A DNA stretch of 64,000 nucleotides from Streptomyces griseoincarnatus (lineage in GTDB: Bacteria; Actinomycetota; Actinomycetes; Streptomycetales; Streptomycetaceae), in the NCBI GenBank assembly GCA_014649575.1, contig BMTH01000012.1:1-64000 (forward strand), in the 5' to 3' direction. Under the pieces are notes generated by a model that saw only the letters and a list, made by a program, of their open reading frames with translations, ran no database searches and was not told the origin of the DNA. Numbering within the stretch: position 1 is the first letter of the stretch; each line of letters starts with the position of its first letter. The position numbers and the translations under genes were made by a program. Of the stretch, positions 56,746 to 64,000 are shown piece by piece.

Positions 56746-58521
56746 TCAGAGGTCGAGGATGACGTCCCCGTCGGGCCGCGAGCAGCAGATGAGGGCGGAG
56801 CTCGCCGGGGGCTGCTCCACGGGTTCCGTGGTGTAGTCGACCACGCCGGACATCAGCGCCGTCTCGCAGGTGCGGCACACCCCCGTGCGGCAGGACCACC
56901 TGGTCGGCACGTCGCAGGCCTCGGCCAGCTCGAGGAGGCTGTCGTGGTCGCCGTTCCACGTCGCGCTCACCTGGCTGCGGGCGAACTCCACGCGTGGTCC
57001 CGGGCCCGAGGACGGCAGGGAGTGCGGGCTCGGGCGCTTCCTGGCCGCGATGCCCGGTGTGGAGCCGGGGGTGGCCCCGAAGATCTCCGTGTGGATGTGG
57101 AGGGGGTCGACGCCGTGGTGCTGCAGGGCCTCGGTGACGCCCCGCATGAAGAGATCCGGTCCGCACAGGTACGCCTGGGCGTCGCGGGGAAGACCGAGTT
57201 CCGCGACGGACTCGGCGGTCAGCCGGCCGGATGTGGTCCCGGCGTCGAGGCGGTCGTCGGGCTCGGGCCTGCTGTAGAACACGCGGAGCCGGGCGTCGGG
57301 CAGCCGGGACAGCAGGCCGCGGGCCTCGCCGGCGAAGGCGTGGGTACGCGCGTTCCGCGTCGCGTGCAGCCACCAGACCTGGCGCCGCGCCGCGTCGGCG
57401 TCGTCCGCGAGGGCGTACAGCATGGCGAGGAGCGGGGTGACGCCGACCCCGGCGGAGACGAGCACCACCGGGCGGGTGTCCTCCCGCAGGTCCTGAAGGA
57501 CGAACGCACCCCGGGGCGCCGCCGCCTGGAGGTCGTCGCCGGCCCGGACGCCGGTGTGCAGCCAGGTGCTGGCCCGCCCGTGTTCCTCCCGCTTCACGCT
57601 GATCCGGTAGCCGGGGGCGCCGGGCGGTCCGGACAGGGAGTAGGACCGCACCGTCCCCGGTGCGTCGTCCGTCCGCAGGGTCCGCACGGTGAGGTACTGT
57701 CCCGGACGCGCGGCGGGCACCGGAGTTCCGTCAGGGTCGGTGAGCCAGAGGGAGCGGACGTCCGGCGTCTCGTCGACGACTCGTTCGACGCGCAGGGGCC
57801 GGAATCCGTCCCATGCCGGACGGGTGACCGACACCGGGCTGAGTCCCGCGTTGCCGGCGGCCCCGTCGCCGTCGCCGCGCGCCTGGTCGAGCAGAGCGCG
57901 GAACGACGCCTGCCAGCCCGGGCTGAGGGCGTCCACCCGCAGCGCCCGTTCGAGGCGGTCGGCGGGGTGGGGCGGGCGGTAGAGCAGGGCGTCGGTCTCG
58001 GCGACGGTCATGCGTTCCGGCCCGTCGGCGACCTTGACGATCTCCTGGCCCGCTTCCACCTCGCCCTCGTCGATCACCCGCAGATAGAAGCCGGGACGGC
58101 CGTGCGCGACCAGCAGGGCGGGCAGGCGGGGTTCGCCCAGGCGCATGCCCACGCGGTAGCACGTCACCCGCGGCTGGGTGACCTCGAAGACCGCCGTGCC
58201 GATCCGGTAGCGGTCCCCCACGCACACCTCGTCGTCGGCGAGCCCGTCGACGGTGAAGTTCTCGCCGAAGTTGCCGTGGACGAGGTCGTCCCGCCCGAGG
58301 TGCGCGGCCCAGTGGCGGTAGGAGTCGGCCTGGTAGACCAGCACGGCCCGCATCTCGCCGCCGTGACCGCGCAGGTCCCCCTGCCCGTCGCCCTCGATGT
58401 TGAGGCGACGGACGCGGCGCGGCCCGGAGACCGGGCTCTTGAAGACCCCGGTGTACACCGTCTCGCCCCTCCAGGGCACGTCCCGGGGCAGACCGACGTT
58501 CACCGACAGCAGCCGCGCCAT
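56746..58521 (-). CDS. MOSC-ferredoxin reductase-[2Fe-2S] ferredoxin fusion oxidoreductase
   Basis: A 591-residue three-part protein. Residues 1-170 form a YiiM-type MOSC domain (GDGQGDLRGHGGEMRAVLVY, HGNFGENFTVDGL, QPRVTCYRVGMRLG with the cofactor-binding Cys). Residues about 235-475 form an FNR-like flavin/NAD(P)H reductase (RSYSLSGPPG, VLVSAGVGVTPLLAMLYAL, AYLCGPDLFMRG). Residues about 500-590 form a plant-type [2Fe-2S] domain (CDVPTRWSCRTGVCRTC with CxxxxCxxC and SALICCSRPDG for the fourth Cys). It is a self-contained electron chain, perhaps reducing N-hydroxylated compounds. ATG 58521 follows GGAGAGG; GTG 58524 is adjacent. Confidence 0.93.
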   Translation of the reverse strand: MARLLSVNVGLPRDVPWRGETVYTGVFKSPVSGPRRVRRLNIEGDGQGDLRGHGGEMRAVLVYQADSYRHWAAHLGRDDLVHGNFGENFTVDGLADDEVCVGDRYRIGTAVFEVTQPRVTCYRVGMRLGEPRLPALLVAHGRPGFYLRVIDEGEVEAGQEIVKVADGPERMTVAETDALLYRPPHPADRLERALRVDALSPGWQASFRALLDQARGDGDGAAGNAGLSPVSVTRPAWDGFRPLRVERVVDETPDVRSLWLTDPDGTPVPAARPGQYLTVRTLRTDDAPGTVRSYSLSGPPGAPGYRISVKREEHGRASTWLHTGVRAGDDLQAAAPRGAFVLQDLREDTRPVVLVSAGVGVTPLLAMLYALADDADAARRQVWWLHATRNARTHAFAGEARGLLSRLPDARLRVFYSRPEPDDRLDAGTTSGRLTAESVAELGLPRDAQAYLCGPDLFMRGVTEALQHHGVDPLHIHTEIFGATPGSTPGIAARKRPSPHSLPSSGPGPRVEFARSQVSATWNGDHDSLLELAEACDVPTRWSCRTGVCRTCETALMSGVVDYTTEPVEQPPASSALICCSRPDGDVILDL

Positions 58522-58677
58522 CACCGCACCTCTCCGCAGCGGTCGCTACTGAAAAGGCTAGGCCGTCACGCCGGGATCAACGAGGCGAGCGCCGTCCGCC
58601 CTCGCGGGACCACGGTCCGGGCGTGCGTCGCATGAGGGCATACTCGTACATCCGTCGACGAGAAGGAGCGGATCGCC

Positions 58678-59187
58678 GTGACGAGCGACAGCCGGGTCGG
58701 ACCGCCTCTGTTCGGCGGCGAGCGCGAGACGCTGCGCGCCTGCCTCGACTACCACCGGGCGACGCTCGCCATGAAATGCGAGGGGCTCACCGACGAGGAG
58801 TTGCGGAAGCGGTCGATGCCGCCGTCCACGCTGTCGCTGCTCGGGCTGGTGCGGCACATGGCCGAGGTCGAACGCGCCTGGTTCCGCCGGGTCTTCCAGG
58901 ACAACGACGCGCCCATGGTCTGGTCGGACGAGACCGACTTCCAGGCCGCGTACGACGCCGACGCGTCGACCCGGCAGGAGGCGTTCACGGCGTGGGAGGC
59001 GGAGGTGGAGAACTCCCGCCGGGTGGAGCGCGAGGCGTCCTCACTCGACGCGGCCGGGCACCAGCCGAGGTGGGGCGAGGACGTGTCGCTGCGCATGGTG
59101 ATACTGCACGTGCTGATGGAGTACGCCCGCCACAACGGGCACGCCGACTTCCTGCGCGAGGGTGTAGACGGGACCGTGGGCGCCTGA
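58678..59187 (+). CDS. DinB/DUF664-family protein
   Basis: A 169-residue four-helix protein: LRACLDYHRATLAMKCEGLT, LSLLGLVRHMAEVERAWFRR and LHVLMEYARHNGHADFLREG. The three metal-binding histidines of the DinB_2 superfamily are apparent (YHRAT, RHMAEVE, RHNGHAD). Members are thiol-dependent S-transferases or unknown stress proteins. GTG 58678 follows GAAGGAGCGG. Convergent with the APC permease gene. Confidence 0.88.
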   Translation: MTSDSRVGPPLFGGERETLRACLDYHRATLAMKCEGLTDEELRKRSMPPSTLSLLGLVRHMAEVERAWFRRVFQDNDAPMVWSDETDFQAAYDADASTRQEAFTAWEAEVENSRRVEREASSLDAAGHQPRWGEDVSLRMVILHVLMEYARHNGHADFLREGVDGTVGA

Positions 59188-59202
59188 GGACCGTGGCCCT
59201 GG

Positions 59203-60594
59203 TCAGCCGGGCCGGGACGCGTCCACGTCCGCGCGCCTGCCCTCGCCCTCGTCTGTCCTCCGCGAGCGCCGGGCCACGCTGATGGCCGCCAGCACCGCGC
59301 CGGCCGCCACGATCGCCAGACCGCGCAGCCACACCGCGGCCTCGATCTGCGTGGCGAGCAGGACGCACGACGCGATGCCCAGCACCGGCAGGACGACCGG
59401 CGTGCGGAAGTGGTCGCCCTCCCCCGGGTCACGGCGCAGTACCAGGACCGCGGTGTTGACCATGAGGAAGACGACGAGGAGCAGCAGGACCAGGGTGGAC
59501 GCGAGGGTGGCCACGCTGCCGGTGAGGGCGAGGAGCATCGCCAGTCCGGTGGTGACCGCGATGGCCGCCCACGGGGTGCGGCGGCCGGGCAGCACCTTGG
59601 TCAGGACGCCCGGCAGCAGTCCGTCCTTCGCCATGCCGTAGGCGAGGCGGGAGGACATGATGCCGGTGAGCAGGGCGCCGTTGGCCACGGCGACGAGCGC
59701 GACGGCGCTGAACAGCTTGGGCGGCACACCGCCCGCCTCCTTCACCACCTCCAGCAGCGGCCCGCTCGAGCCGGCCAGCTGGGCGGTCGGCACGGCGGCG
59801 GACGCGGCCAGGCCGACCAGCACGTACACGGCGCCGGCGGTGGCGAGGGCGCCGAACAGGGCCCGGGGGTAGGAGCGGCGCGGGTTCCGGGTCTCCTCGG
59901 CGACGTTCACCGAGGTCTCGAACCCGACGAAGGAGTAGTACGCCAGGACGGAGCCGCTGAGCACGGCGGCCGCCGCGCCCTTCTCCGGCGTGCCGAGGTC
60001 GGTGAGGCGTCCGAGATCGCCGTCTCCGCGCAGCAGCAGCCACGCGCCGAGCACGACGACGACGGCGAGGCCGCCGACCTCGACGACGGTGGCGACGACG
60101 TTGGCGCGCGTGGACTCCTTGATGCCGCGCGCGTTCACCAGGGCGAGCAGGGCGAGGAAGACGACGGCGACGAGCGCGACCGGCAGGGTCACGAAGGCCG
60201 ACAGGTAGTCGCCGCCGAAGCCGCGGGCGAGGGCCGCGACGGAGACGATGCCGGCGGCGAGCATGCAGAAGCCCGCGACGAAGCCGGCGAACGGCCCGAA
60301 GGCGCGCGTCGCGTAGTGGGATGCGCCGCCGGCCCGTGGATACTTCGTCGCCAGTTCGGCGTACGAGGCGGCGGTCAGCAGCGCCAGCAGGAGGGCGACG
60401 ACGAGCGGTACCCACACCGCTCCACCGGCGTCGGCGGCGACCTGTCCGACCAGGACGTACACGCCGGCGCCGAGCACGTCGCCCAGGATGAAGAAGTACA
60501 GCAGCGGCGTCGTCAGCGCGCGCTTGAGGGCCTTCGGCTCCTGTGCCGTTCCCCGCGCCCGCGTCCCTGCCTCGTGACCCACTCGTCTTGCCAT
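59203..60594 (-). CDS. APC-family amino acid permease
   Basis: A 463-residue transporter with about 12 hydrophobic segments. ALTTPLLYFFILGDVLGAGV is TM1 with the G-x-G kink, ASYAELATKYPRAGGASHYA follows TM2, VGFETSVNVAEETRNPRRSY is the TM6 region, and MSSRLAYGMAKDGLLP is a typical APC loop. It should import a cationic or neutral amino acid. ATG 60594 is selected by the basic RRVGHEAG head. A 315-bp gap separates it from the divergent MFS gene. Confidence 0.92.
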   Translation of the reverse strand: MARRVGHEAGTRARGTAQEPKALKRALTTPLLYFFILGDVLGAGVYVLVGQVAADAGGAVWVPLVVALLLALLTAASYAELATKYPRAGGASHYATRAFGPFAGFVAGFCMLAAGIVSVAALARGFGGDYLSAFVTLPVALVAVVFLALLALVNARGIKESTRANVVATVVEVGGLAVVVVLGAWLLLRGDGDLGRLTDLGTPEKGAAAAVLSGSVLAYYSFVGFETSVNVAEETRNPRRSYPRALFGALATAGAVYVLVGLAASAAVPTAQLAGSSGPLLEVVKEAGGVPPKLFSAVALVAVANGALLTGIMSSRLAYGMAKDGLLPGVLTKVLPGRRTPWAAIAVTTGLAMLLALTGSVATLASTLVLLLLVVFLMVNTAVLVLRRDPGEGDHFRTPVVLPVLGIASCVLLATQIEAAVWLRGLAIVAAGAVLAAISVARRSRRTDEGEGRRADVDASRPG

Positions 60595-60909
60595 ACCGCA
60601 CCGTCTCCCCCGTCCCGGCGGAAACACGCTCGCCCGTGTGACGGGGCGGGGATGGCCCGCGTCACATAATCCGCGGGACGCGGAAGGCGGCTCCGCGCTA
60701 GGGTGCCGGGGTCGTCGGACACCCGGTGAGGAGCTGCGCACATGCCCGGTCGCCCGAGCACGCGTTGACGTCGTAGGCCCACTGACTCCGTCATCGCGTG
60801 CTGCCTCTGTTGTCGCGGCACGACGAGCTCTTCCTCTCCCCCGCACCACGGGCGCATCCGCGTGCGCCCGGGCGGCGGGGCCCGTCCCGCGCACCCGCAG
60901 GGGTATCCC
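60595..60909. other. 315-bp divergent intergenic region
   Basis: It holds the promoters of the APC permease and the MFS gene. The only further item is a nine-codon frame with a good ribosome site at 60742-60768. Confidence 0.5.
60742..60768 (+). CDS. possible leader peptide (8 residues)
   Basis: ATG 60742 preceded by GAGGAG at 60728-60733 (eight-base spacing) opens MPGRPSTR and a TGA stop. It lies 141 bp before the MFS start. A short leader with a ribosome site this good could be an attenuator, but chance is not excluded. Confidence 0.25.
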   Translation: MPGRPSTR

Positions 60910-62202
60910 GTGCCGTCTCCTTCTCCTTCCACCTCCCCTCCCCCGCCGCGACTGTGGCGTGACCGTTCCTTCCGCCGGCTGTGGGCGGGGCAGACCGCCT
61001 CGCAGTTCGGTGAGCACACGGCCGTGGTGGTGCTGCCGCTCGTCGCGGTGGTGACCCTGGGCGCCGAAGCCGGCCAGCTGGGGGCGCTGCGGGCCGCGTC
61101 CCAGGCTCCGATGCTGCTGCTCTCCCTGTTGGTGGGCGCGTGGGTGGACCGGTGGCGGACCCGCACGGTGATGGTGGCGGCCGACGCGGGCCGGGCCGTC
61201 GTGCTGGGCGCGGTCGCCGTGGCGGCGTTCACCGGCCGTCTGGACCTGGTGTCGCTCGCGGTCGCGGCCGTCGTGGTGGGGACGCTGTCGGTGTTCTTCG
61301 ACGTGGCGTACCAGGCGTCCGCGGTGCGGCTGGTGGCGCGCGACGAGCTCGTACGGGCGAACAGCGCGCTGGAGGGCAGCCGTTCCGCGGCCCAGACCGG
61401 TGGTCCCGCGCTCGGGGGTGTGCTGGTGTCCCTGCTGTCGGCGCCGGTGGCGGTGGCGTCCGGGGCGGTGTTCTTCGCGGTGTCGTTCCTGTCGGTGCGC
61501 GGGATCCGTCGCGCCGAGTCCGTCCCGCGGCGTGCTCCGGGCGGGTCGGGCGTGTGGTCGCGGGTGCGGGACGGGTGGCGGTTCGTGGTGGGGGACGCGG
61601 CGCTGCGCGCGGTGTGTGTCGCGTCGGCGGCGTTCCAGTTCGCGTTCTCGGCGGCGACGACCGTGTACCTGCTGTTCCTGCCGCGGGATCTGTCGTTGTC
61701 CGGTGCGGGCGTCGGTCTGGTGCTGGCGGCGGTGGGGCCGGGGGCGCTCGTGGGCTCCGTGCTGGCGGCGCGCCTGCCCCGGCGGTTCGGGTACGGGCGT
61801 GTGCTGGTCACGGCCGCGGTCGTGGGTGACGGGGTGTGGCTGTGCGTGCCCGCGCTGCACGGTTCCCCCGCGGTCACCGTGCCGGTGCTGTGCGGGGTGG
61901 GTCTGGTGTTCGGGGCGGGGGGTCAGCTGGTGAACGTCACGGTCATGGCCGTACGGCAGACGGTGACGCCCGACGGGATGCAGGCGCGGGTGGCCGCGAC
62001 CGTCACGTGCGTGGGGATGGGGGCGACCCCGCTCGGTTCGCTGCTCGGCGGGCTGCTCGCGGAGGTGTGGGGGACGCGCCCGGCGCTGGCGGTGGCGGCC
62101 GTGGGGATGCTGGTGTCGCCGGTGGTGATGGCGGTGTCGCCGCTCGGCCGGCTGGGGCGGGTGCTGCCCCCGGGGAGCGGTGGCTCAGGCGGCGGCCAGT
62201 GA
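60910..62202 (+). CDS. MFS transporter (12-TM, enterobactin-exporter-like)
   Basis: A 430-residue MFS protein of the MFS_3/EntS type. RLWRDRSFRRLWAGQTASQF is the canonical N-terminal segment, VGAWVDRWRTRTVMVAAD the loop 2-3 motif, and GGPALGGVLVSLLSAPVAVA and LRAVCVASAAFQFAFSAATT lie in later helices. GTG 60910 follows AGGGG six bases before. Substrate unknown. Its last 18 bp overlap a decayed ATPase gene on the other strand. Confidence 0.88.
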   Translation: MPSPSPSTSPPPPRLWRDRSFRRLWAGQTASQFGEHTAVVVLPLVAVVTLGAEAGQLGALRAASQAPMLLLSLLVGAWVDRWRTRTVMVAADAGRAVVLGAVAVAAFTGRLDLVSLAVAAVVVGTLSVFFDVAYQASAVRLVARDELVRANSALEGSRSAAQTGGPALGGVLVSLLSAPVAVASGAVFFAVSFLSVRGIRRAESVPRRAPGGSGVWSRVRDGWRFVVGDAALRAVCVASAAFQFAFSAATTVYLLFLPRDLSLSGAGVGLVLAAVGPGALVGSVLAARLPRRFGYGRVLVTAAVVGDGVWLCVPALHGSPAVTVPVLCGVGLVFGAGGQLVNVTVMAVRQTVTPDGMQARVAATVTCVGMGATPLGSLLGGLLAEVWGTRPALAVAAVGMLVSPVVMAVSPLGRLGRVLPPGSGGSGGGQ

Positions 62203-62466
62203 GGCGGGCGCCGGGCGTACGGGGAGGGACGGCCGGGGCGTGCGGGGGTGGCGCAGGCCGGCCCGGACGACCTTCCCGCCGGAGCCAGGACGGACGCCCC
62301 ACCGGTGGCAAGGTTCGGCGACGAGGCTGAGGCCCCGTCCGCCCTCGTCCGTGGTGTGCGCGCGGCGCGGGCGCGGTGTGAGGGCGCCCCCGCCGTCGCG
62401 GACCTCGTCGGTGGGCTCCCGCCCCCTCAGCGGTACGTGACCGGACCGGACCCCGCCGCGACACAC
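62185..62466 (-). pseudogene. anti-sigma-factor-type ATPase (HATPase_c) fragment
   Basis: The reverse strand reads VRDGGGALTPRPRRAHTTDE, GGRGLSLVAEPCHRWGVRPG and SGGKVVRAGLR, the second half of an RsbW/SpoIIAB-like ATP-binding domain (G2 box GGRGLxLV). The N and G1 boxes are missing, so it cannot bind ATP normally. The Pro/Arg-rich tail after it is unusual. Confidence 0.65.
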
Positions 62467-62507
62467 GGGTCGGCAAGGTCACGTGCGGGTCGAGCGGGGA
62501 GGGCGCC

Positions 62508-62654
62508 GTGCAGCTGCGGGATGTCGTGCCGGACGACGTGGACGCGTACGCCCGTATGCGGTGCGATCCGGCGATGACGGCGGATCTGGGCGGTCCGCTC
62601 CCGCGGGAGGGCATGGAGGGGAGGGCCCGGGCGGCCCTTGCGGGCGTCCGCTAG
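62508..62654 (+). pseudogene. GNAT acetyltransferase, N-terminal 48 residues only
   Basis: GTG 62508 with GGGGAGGG five bases upstream opens QLRDVVPDDVDAYARMRCDP, AMTADLGGPLPREGMEGRAR and AALAGVR, then a TAG. This is the beginning of a GNAT protein (LRDVxPxDxDAYxRMRCDP). The acetyl-CoA site is absent, so it is truncated by a stop or deletion. Confidence 0.65.
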
Positions 62655-62786
62655 GTCACCGGTCCGTGCACTGGTGACCGGCCGGGCGGCCCGGTGAGGA
62701 CAGCGGCGGAAATCGGGAGTACTCAGACCGGCGGGACGGGGCATTCGGTAGGCGCCGAGTCCGCTCAACGTAAGGAGTGCAGTCCC

Positions 62787-63278
62787 ATGCCCGAGACATC
62801 CGACGTCGTCGAGCTCATCCTCCAGGACCACCGCCGCATGGAGGATCTGTTCCGCCGGATGCGCAGTGTCGAGGACGACCGGGGCGCCGCGCTGCGCGAG
62901 TTCTCGGACCTGCTGATCGCGCACGCGCTGGCCGAGGAGTCGAAGGTCTACCCCGCGCTGAAGCGGTACAAGAACATCGAGGACGACGAGGTAGAGCACG
63001 GCGAGGAGGAACACGACGAGGGCAACGAGGCCCTGCTGGCGCTGCTGGAGGTGGAGGAGATCGGCGGCGACGAGTGGGACGAGAAGCTGGAGGAGCTCGT
63101 CGAGGCCGTCACGCACCACGCCGACGAGGAGGAGCGCACGATCCTCAACGGCGCCCGGGAGAACGTCGCCATGGACCGGCGTGAGGAGCTGGGCAAGGCG
63201 TTCTGGGAGGAGCGGGAGCGGCAGCTGAAGTCCGGCTGCGGTTCGGTGGACAACGTCCGCAAGATCGTCGAGTCCTGA
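62787..63278 (+). CDS. hemerythrin HHE-domain protein
   Basis: A 163-residue four-helix di-iron protein: VVELILQDHRRMEDLFRRMR, LLIAHALAEESKVYPALKRY, VEHGEEEHDEGNEALLALLE and VTHHADEEERTIL supply the H/E ligands of an HHE hemerythrin domain. Bacterial members sense or store oxygen, NO or oxidants. ATG 62787 has AAGGAG nine bases before. A strong bidirectional terminator follows. Confidence 0.93.
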   Translation: MPETSDVVELILQDHRRMEDLFRRMRSVEDDRGAALREFSDLLIAHALAEESKVYPALKRYKNIEDDEVEHGEEEHDEGNEALLALLEVEEIGGDEWDEKLEELVEAVTHHADEEERTILNGARENVAMDRREELGKAFWEERERQLKSGCGSVDNVRKIVES

Positions 63279-63315
63279 CGCTCGTCCGTCACGCGTCCGG
63301 CCGCACGCCACACGA

Positions 63316-63354
63316 AAGGCCGGCCCTCCCGCGTCCGCGGGGAGGGCCGGCCTT
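63316..63354. terminator. perfect 15-bp hairpin, bidirectional terminator
   Basis: Arms AAGGCCGGCCCTCCC (63316-63330) and its complement (63340-63354) around a nine-base loop, between the convergent hemerythrin and SRPBCC genes, 37 bp after one stop and 13 bp after the other. Confidence 0.9.
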
Positions 63355-63367
63355 CGTGCGTTCCGTG

Positions 63368-63841
63368 TCAGTGGCCGGCGGCCGGGTCCTCCGGGCGGAT
63401 ACGGCCGTGCCAGCCGCCCCCGCTGCCGCCGTTCTCGACGTACTCCTTGAAGCGGTGCAGGTCCCCCTTGACCCGGCGGTCGATGACGCCCACGGCGTCC
63501 GCGCCCTTCTCGGCCATGCCGGTCGGCTCGACGTCCATGGTGAGTTCCACGCGGGTGTGGGTGTCGTCCAGCGGCTCGAACCGCACCGAACCGCGCTGCT
63601 GCGTCTCACCACCGACGGTCCGCCAGGTGACCCGGTCGTCGACGAGCTGGTCCACGATCTCGGTGTCGAACTCGCGCTTCACACCGGCGATCTTGGTGGT
63701 CCAGTGGTTGTGCCGGTCGTCGAGCTGCGTCACCTCCTCGACGCCCTCCATGAAGCGCGGGAACTCCTCGAACTGCGTCCACTGGTCGTAGGCCCGGCGG
63801 ACGGGGACGTTCACGTCGACCGTTTCCTTGACCGTGCTCAT
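63368..63841 (-). CDS. SRPBCC/polyketide cyclase-like lipid-binding protein
   Basis: A 157-residue START-like protein: STVKETVDVNVPVRRAYDQW, FEEFPRFMEGVEEVTQLDDR, RVTWRTVGGETQQRGSVRFE and TRVELTMDVEPTGM. The VNVPVRRAYDQWTQFEEFPR opening is diagnostic of the stress-associated SRPBCC group in actinobacteria. ATG 63841 has AGGAGG three bases before. Function not established; a hydrophobic ligand is expected. Confidence 0.9.
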   Translation of the reverse strand: MSTVKETVDVNVPVRRAYDQWTQFEEFPRFMEGVEEVTQLDDRHNHWTTKIAGVKREFDTEIVDQLVDDRVTWRTVGGETQQRGSVRFEPLDDTHTRVELTMDVEPTGMAEKGADAVGVIDRRVKGDLHRFKEYVENGGSGGGWHGRIRPEDPAAGH

Positions 63842-63962
63842 GGATCCTCCTGCGTTCTGTGCGGTAAGGGCCGGCGTGCCGGGCACGTCGGCCTCCTGTA
63901 CGGGTCGTCGGGACGGCGGGTACCCGGCAGACCGCACCTGAAAGGTCCGAGTCGAAGTCGGC

Positions 63963-64000
63963 TCAATCCCCGGGGAGTGCGTCGAGTACGTCGGCGGCCA
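63963..64000 (-). CDS. C-terminal end of a gene running off the window
   Basis: The last 38 bases encode AADVLDALPGD and a TGA stop on the reverse strand. The composition is like a real protein end, and it lies 121 bp before the SRPBCC start on the same strand, but too little is present to name it. Confidence 0.45.
   Translation of the reverse strand, partial: AADVLDALPGD

Noticed and set aside
60700..60800. A cysteine-type leader peptide (MxxRxHxDLxRVxxALC)
   Set aside because: The residues ARVDVVGPL in one frame are only superficially similar; no start with His-Val-Asp-Leu and no terminal cysteine codon.
1..64000. tRNA or rRNA genes, CRISPR arrays, insertion sequences, phage attachment sites
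   Set aside because: No CCA-ending cloverleaf, rRNA-like block, regularly spaced repeats, transposase or integrase motif was recognised by eye on either strand.

Overview
The window reads as chromosomal DNA of a Streptomyces or very close actinomycete. It is very GC-rich, uses many GTG starts and one TTG start, translationally couples genes through ATGA/GTGA overlaps, and carries typical streptomycete families: a gamma-butyrolactone-receptor-like TetR protein, a PAS-SpoIIE phosphatase, DUF1540, DUF4389, TerD/TerB, a BlaI-M56 pair, and a sugar ABC importer without its own ATPase. No rRNA, tRNA, CRISPR array, transposase or integrase was seen. The many small regulators, orphan enzymes and gene fragments suggest a chromosome-arm location, which is an inference.

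Layout. 1-2.9 kb: the N-terminus of a LysR regulator, then three consecutive exported proteins (two small cysteine-containing proteins around a penicillin-binding-like serine hydrolase), closed by a perfect 14-bp terminator. 3.2-5.5 kb: a coupled pair, a cis-prenyltransferase and a DUF2236 (MpaB-like) domain fused to calerythrin-like EF hands. 5.8-8.6 kb: a divergent MarR regulator and FAD monooxygenase with two operator-like palindromes, then a PPOX-fold protein. 9-13.5 kb: a His-rich methyltransferase, an Xre-cupin regulator, a 14-TM MFS exporter and a convergent GBL-receptor-like repressor. 14-17.6 kb: a HAD phosphatase, a PAS-SpoIIE phosphatase and a DUF1540 protein. 17.7-23.4 kb: a stress/dormancy-type island with a DUF1918-Xre-PPOX protein, a DUF4389 membrane protein and pyruvate phosphate dikinase, interspersed with wreckage of universal stress protein and MarR genes. 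23.4-31.3 kb: mostly single-gene units, including quinone oxidoreductase, GlxA-type regulator, VapB-like protein, RecQ with a C-terminal DUF3553, excalibur protein, DHFR-like reductase, RidA and GNAT. 31.3-38.1 kb: acyl-CoA synthetase and molybdo-hydroxylase fragments, a TetR/SGNH-hydrolase divergent pair, a RidA/WYL pair, and a coupled S66 peptidase, kinase-like protein and unknown.

38.2-52 kb is the metabolic core: an 11-gene minus-strand operon plus a divergent secreted GH27 alpha-galactosidase. It encodes a sugar ABC importer, intracellular GH36 alpha-galactosidase, an SDR (candidate galactose dehydrogenase), SMP-30 lactonase, galactonate dehydratase, KDG/KDGal kinase, KDPG/KDPGal aldolase, an epimerase-like protein and a FadR-type regulator. 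Together these give a full De Ley-Doudoroff route from alpha-galactosides to pyruvate and glyceraldehyde 3-phosphate. Three copies of a 21-22-bp AT-rich box abut -35 hexamers in the divergent control region.

52.2-56.7 kb is a stress module: terD-tatA, blaI-M56 protease, terB and spo0M. A BlaI-type dyad (TCTACA-N4-TGTAGA) lies 60-63 bp upstream of terD, terB and spo0M, suggesting one small regulon. 56.7-64 kb: a MOSC-ferredoxin reductase-[2Fe-2S] fusion, DinB/DUF664 protein, APC permease, MFS permease, ATPase and acetyltransferase fragments, hemerythrin and SRPBCC proteins, and the last codons of another gene. All functions are inferred from reading the sequence; no database search was possible.
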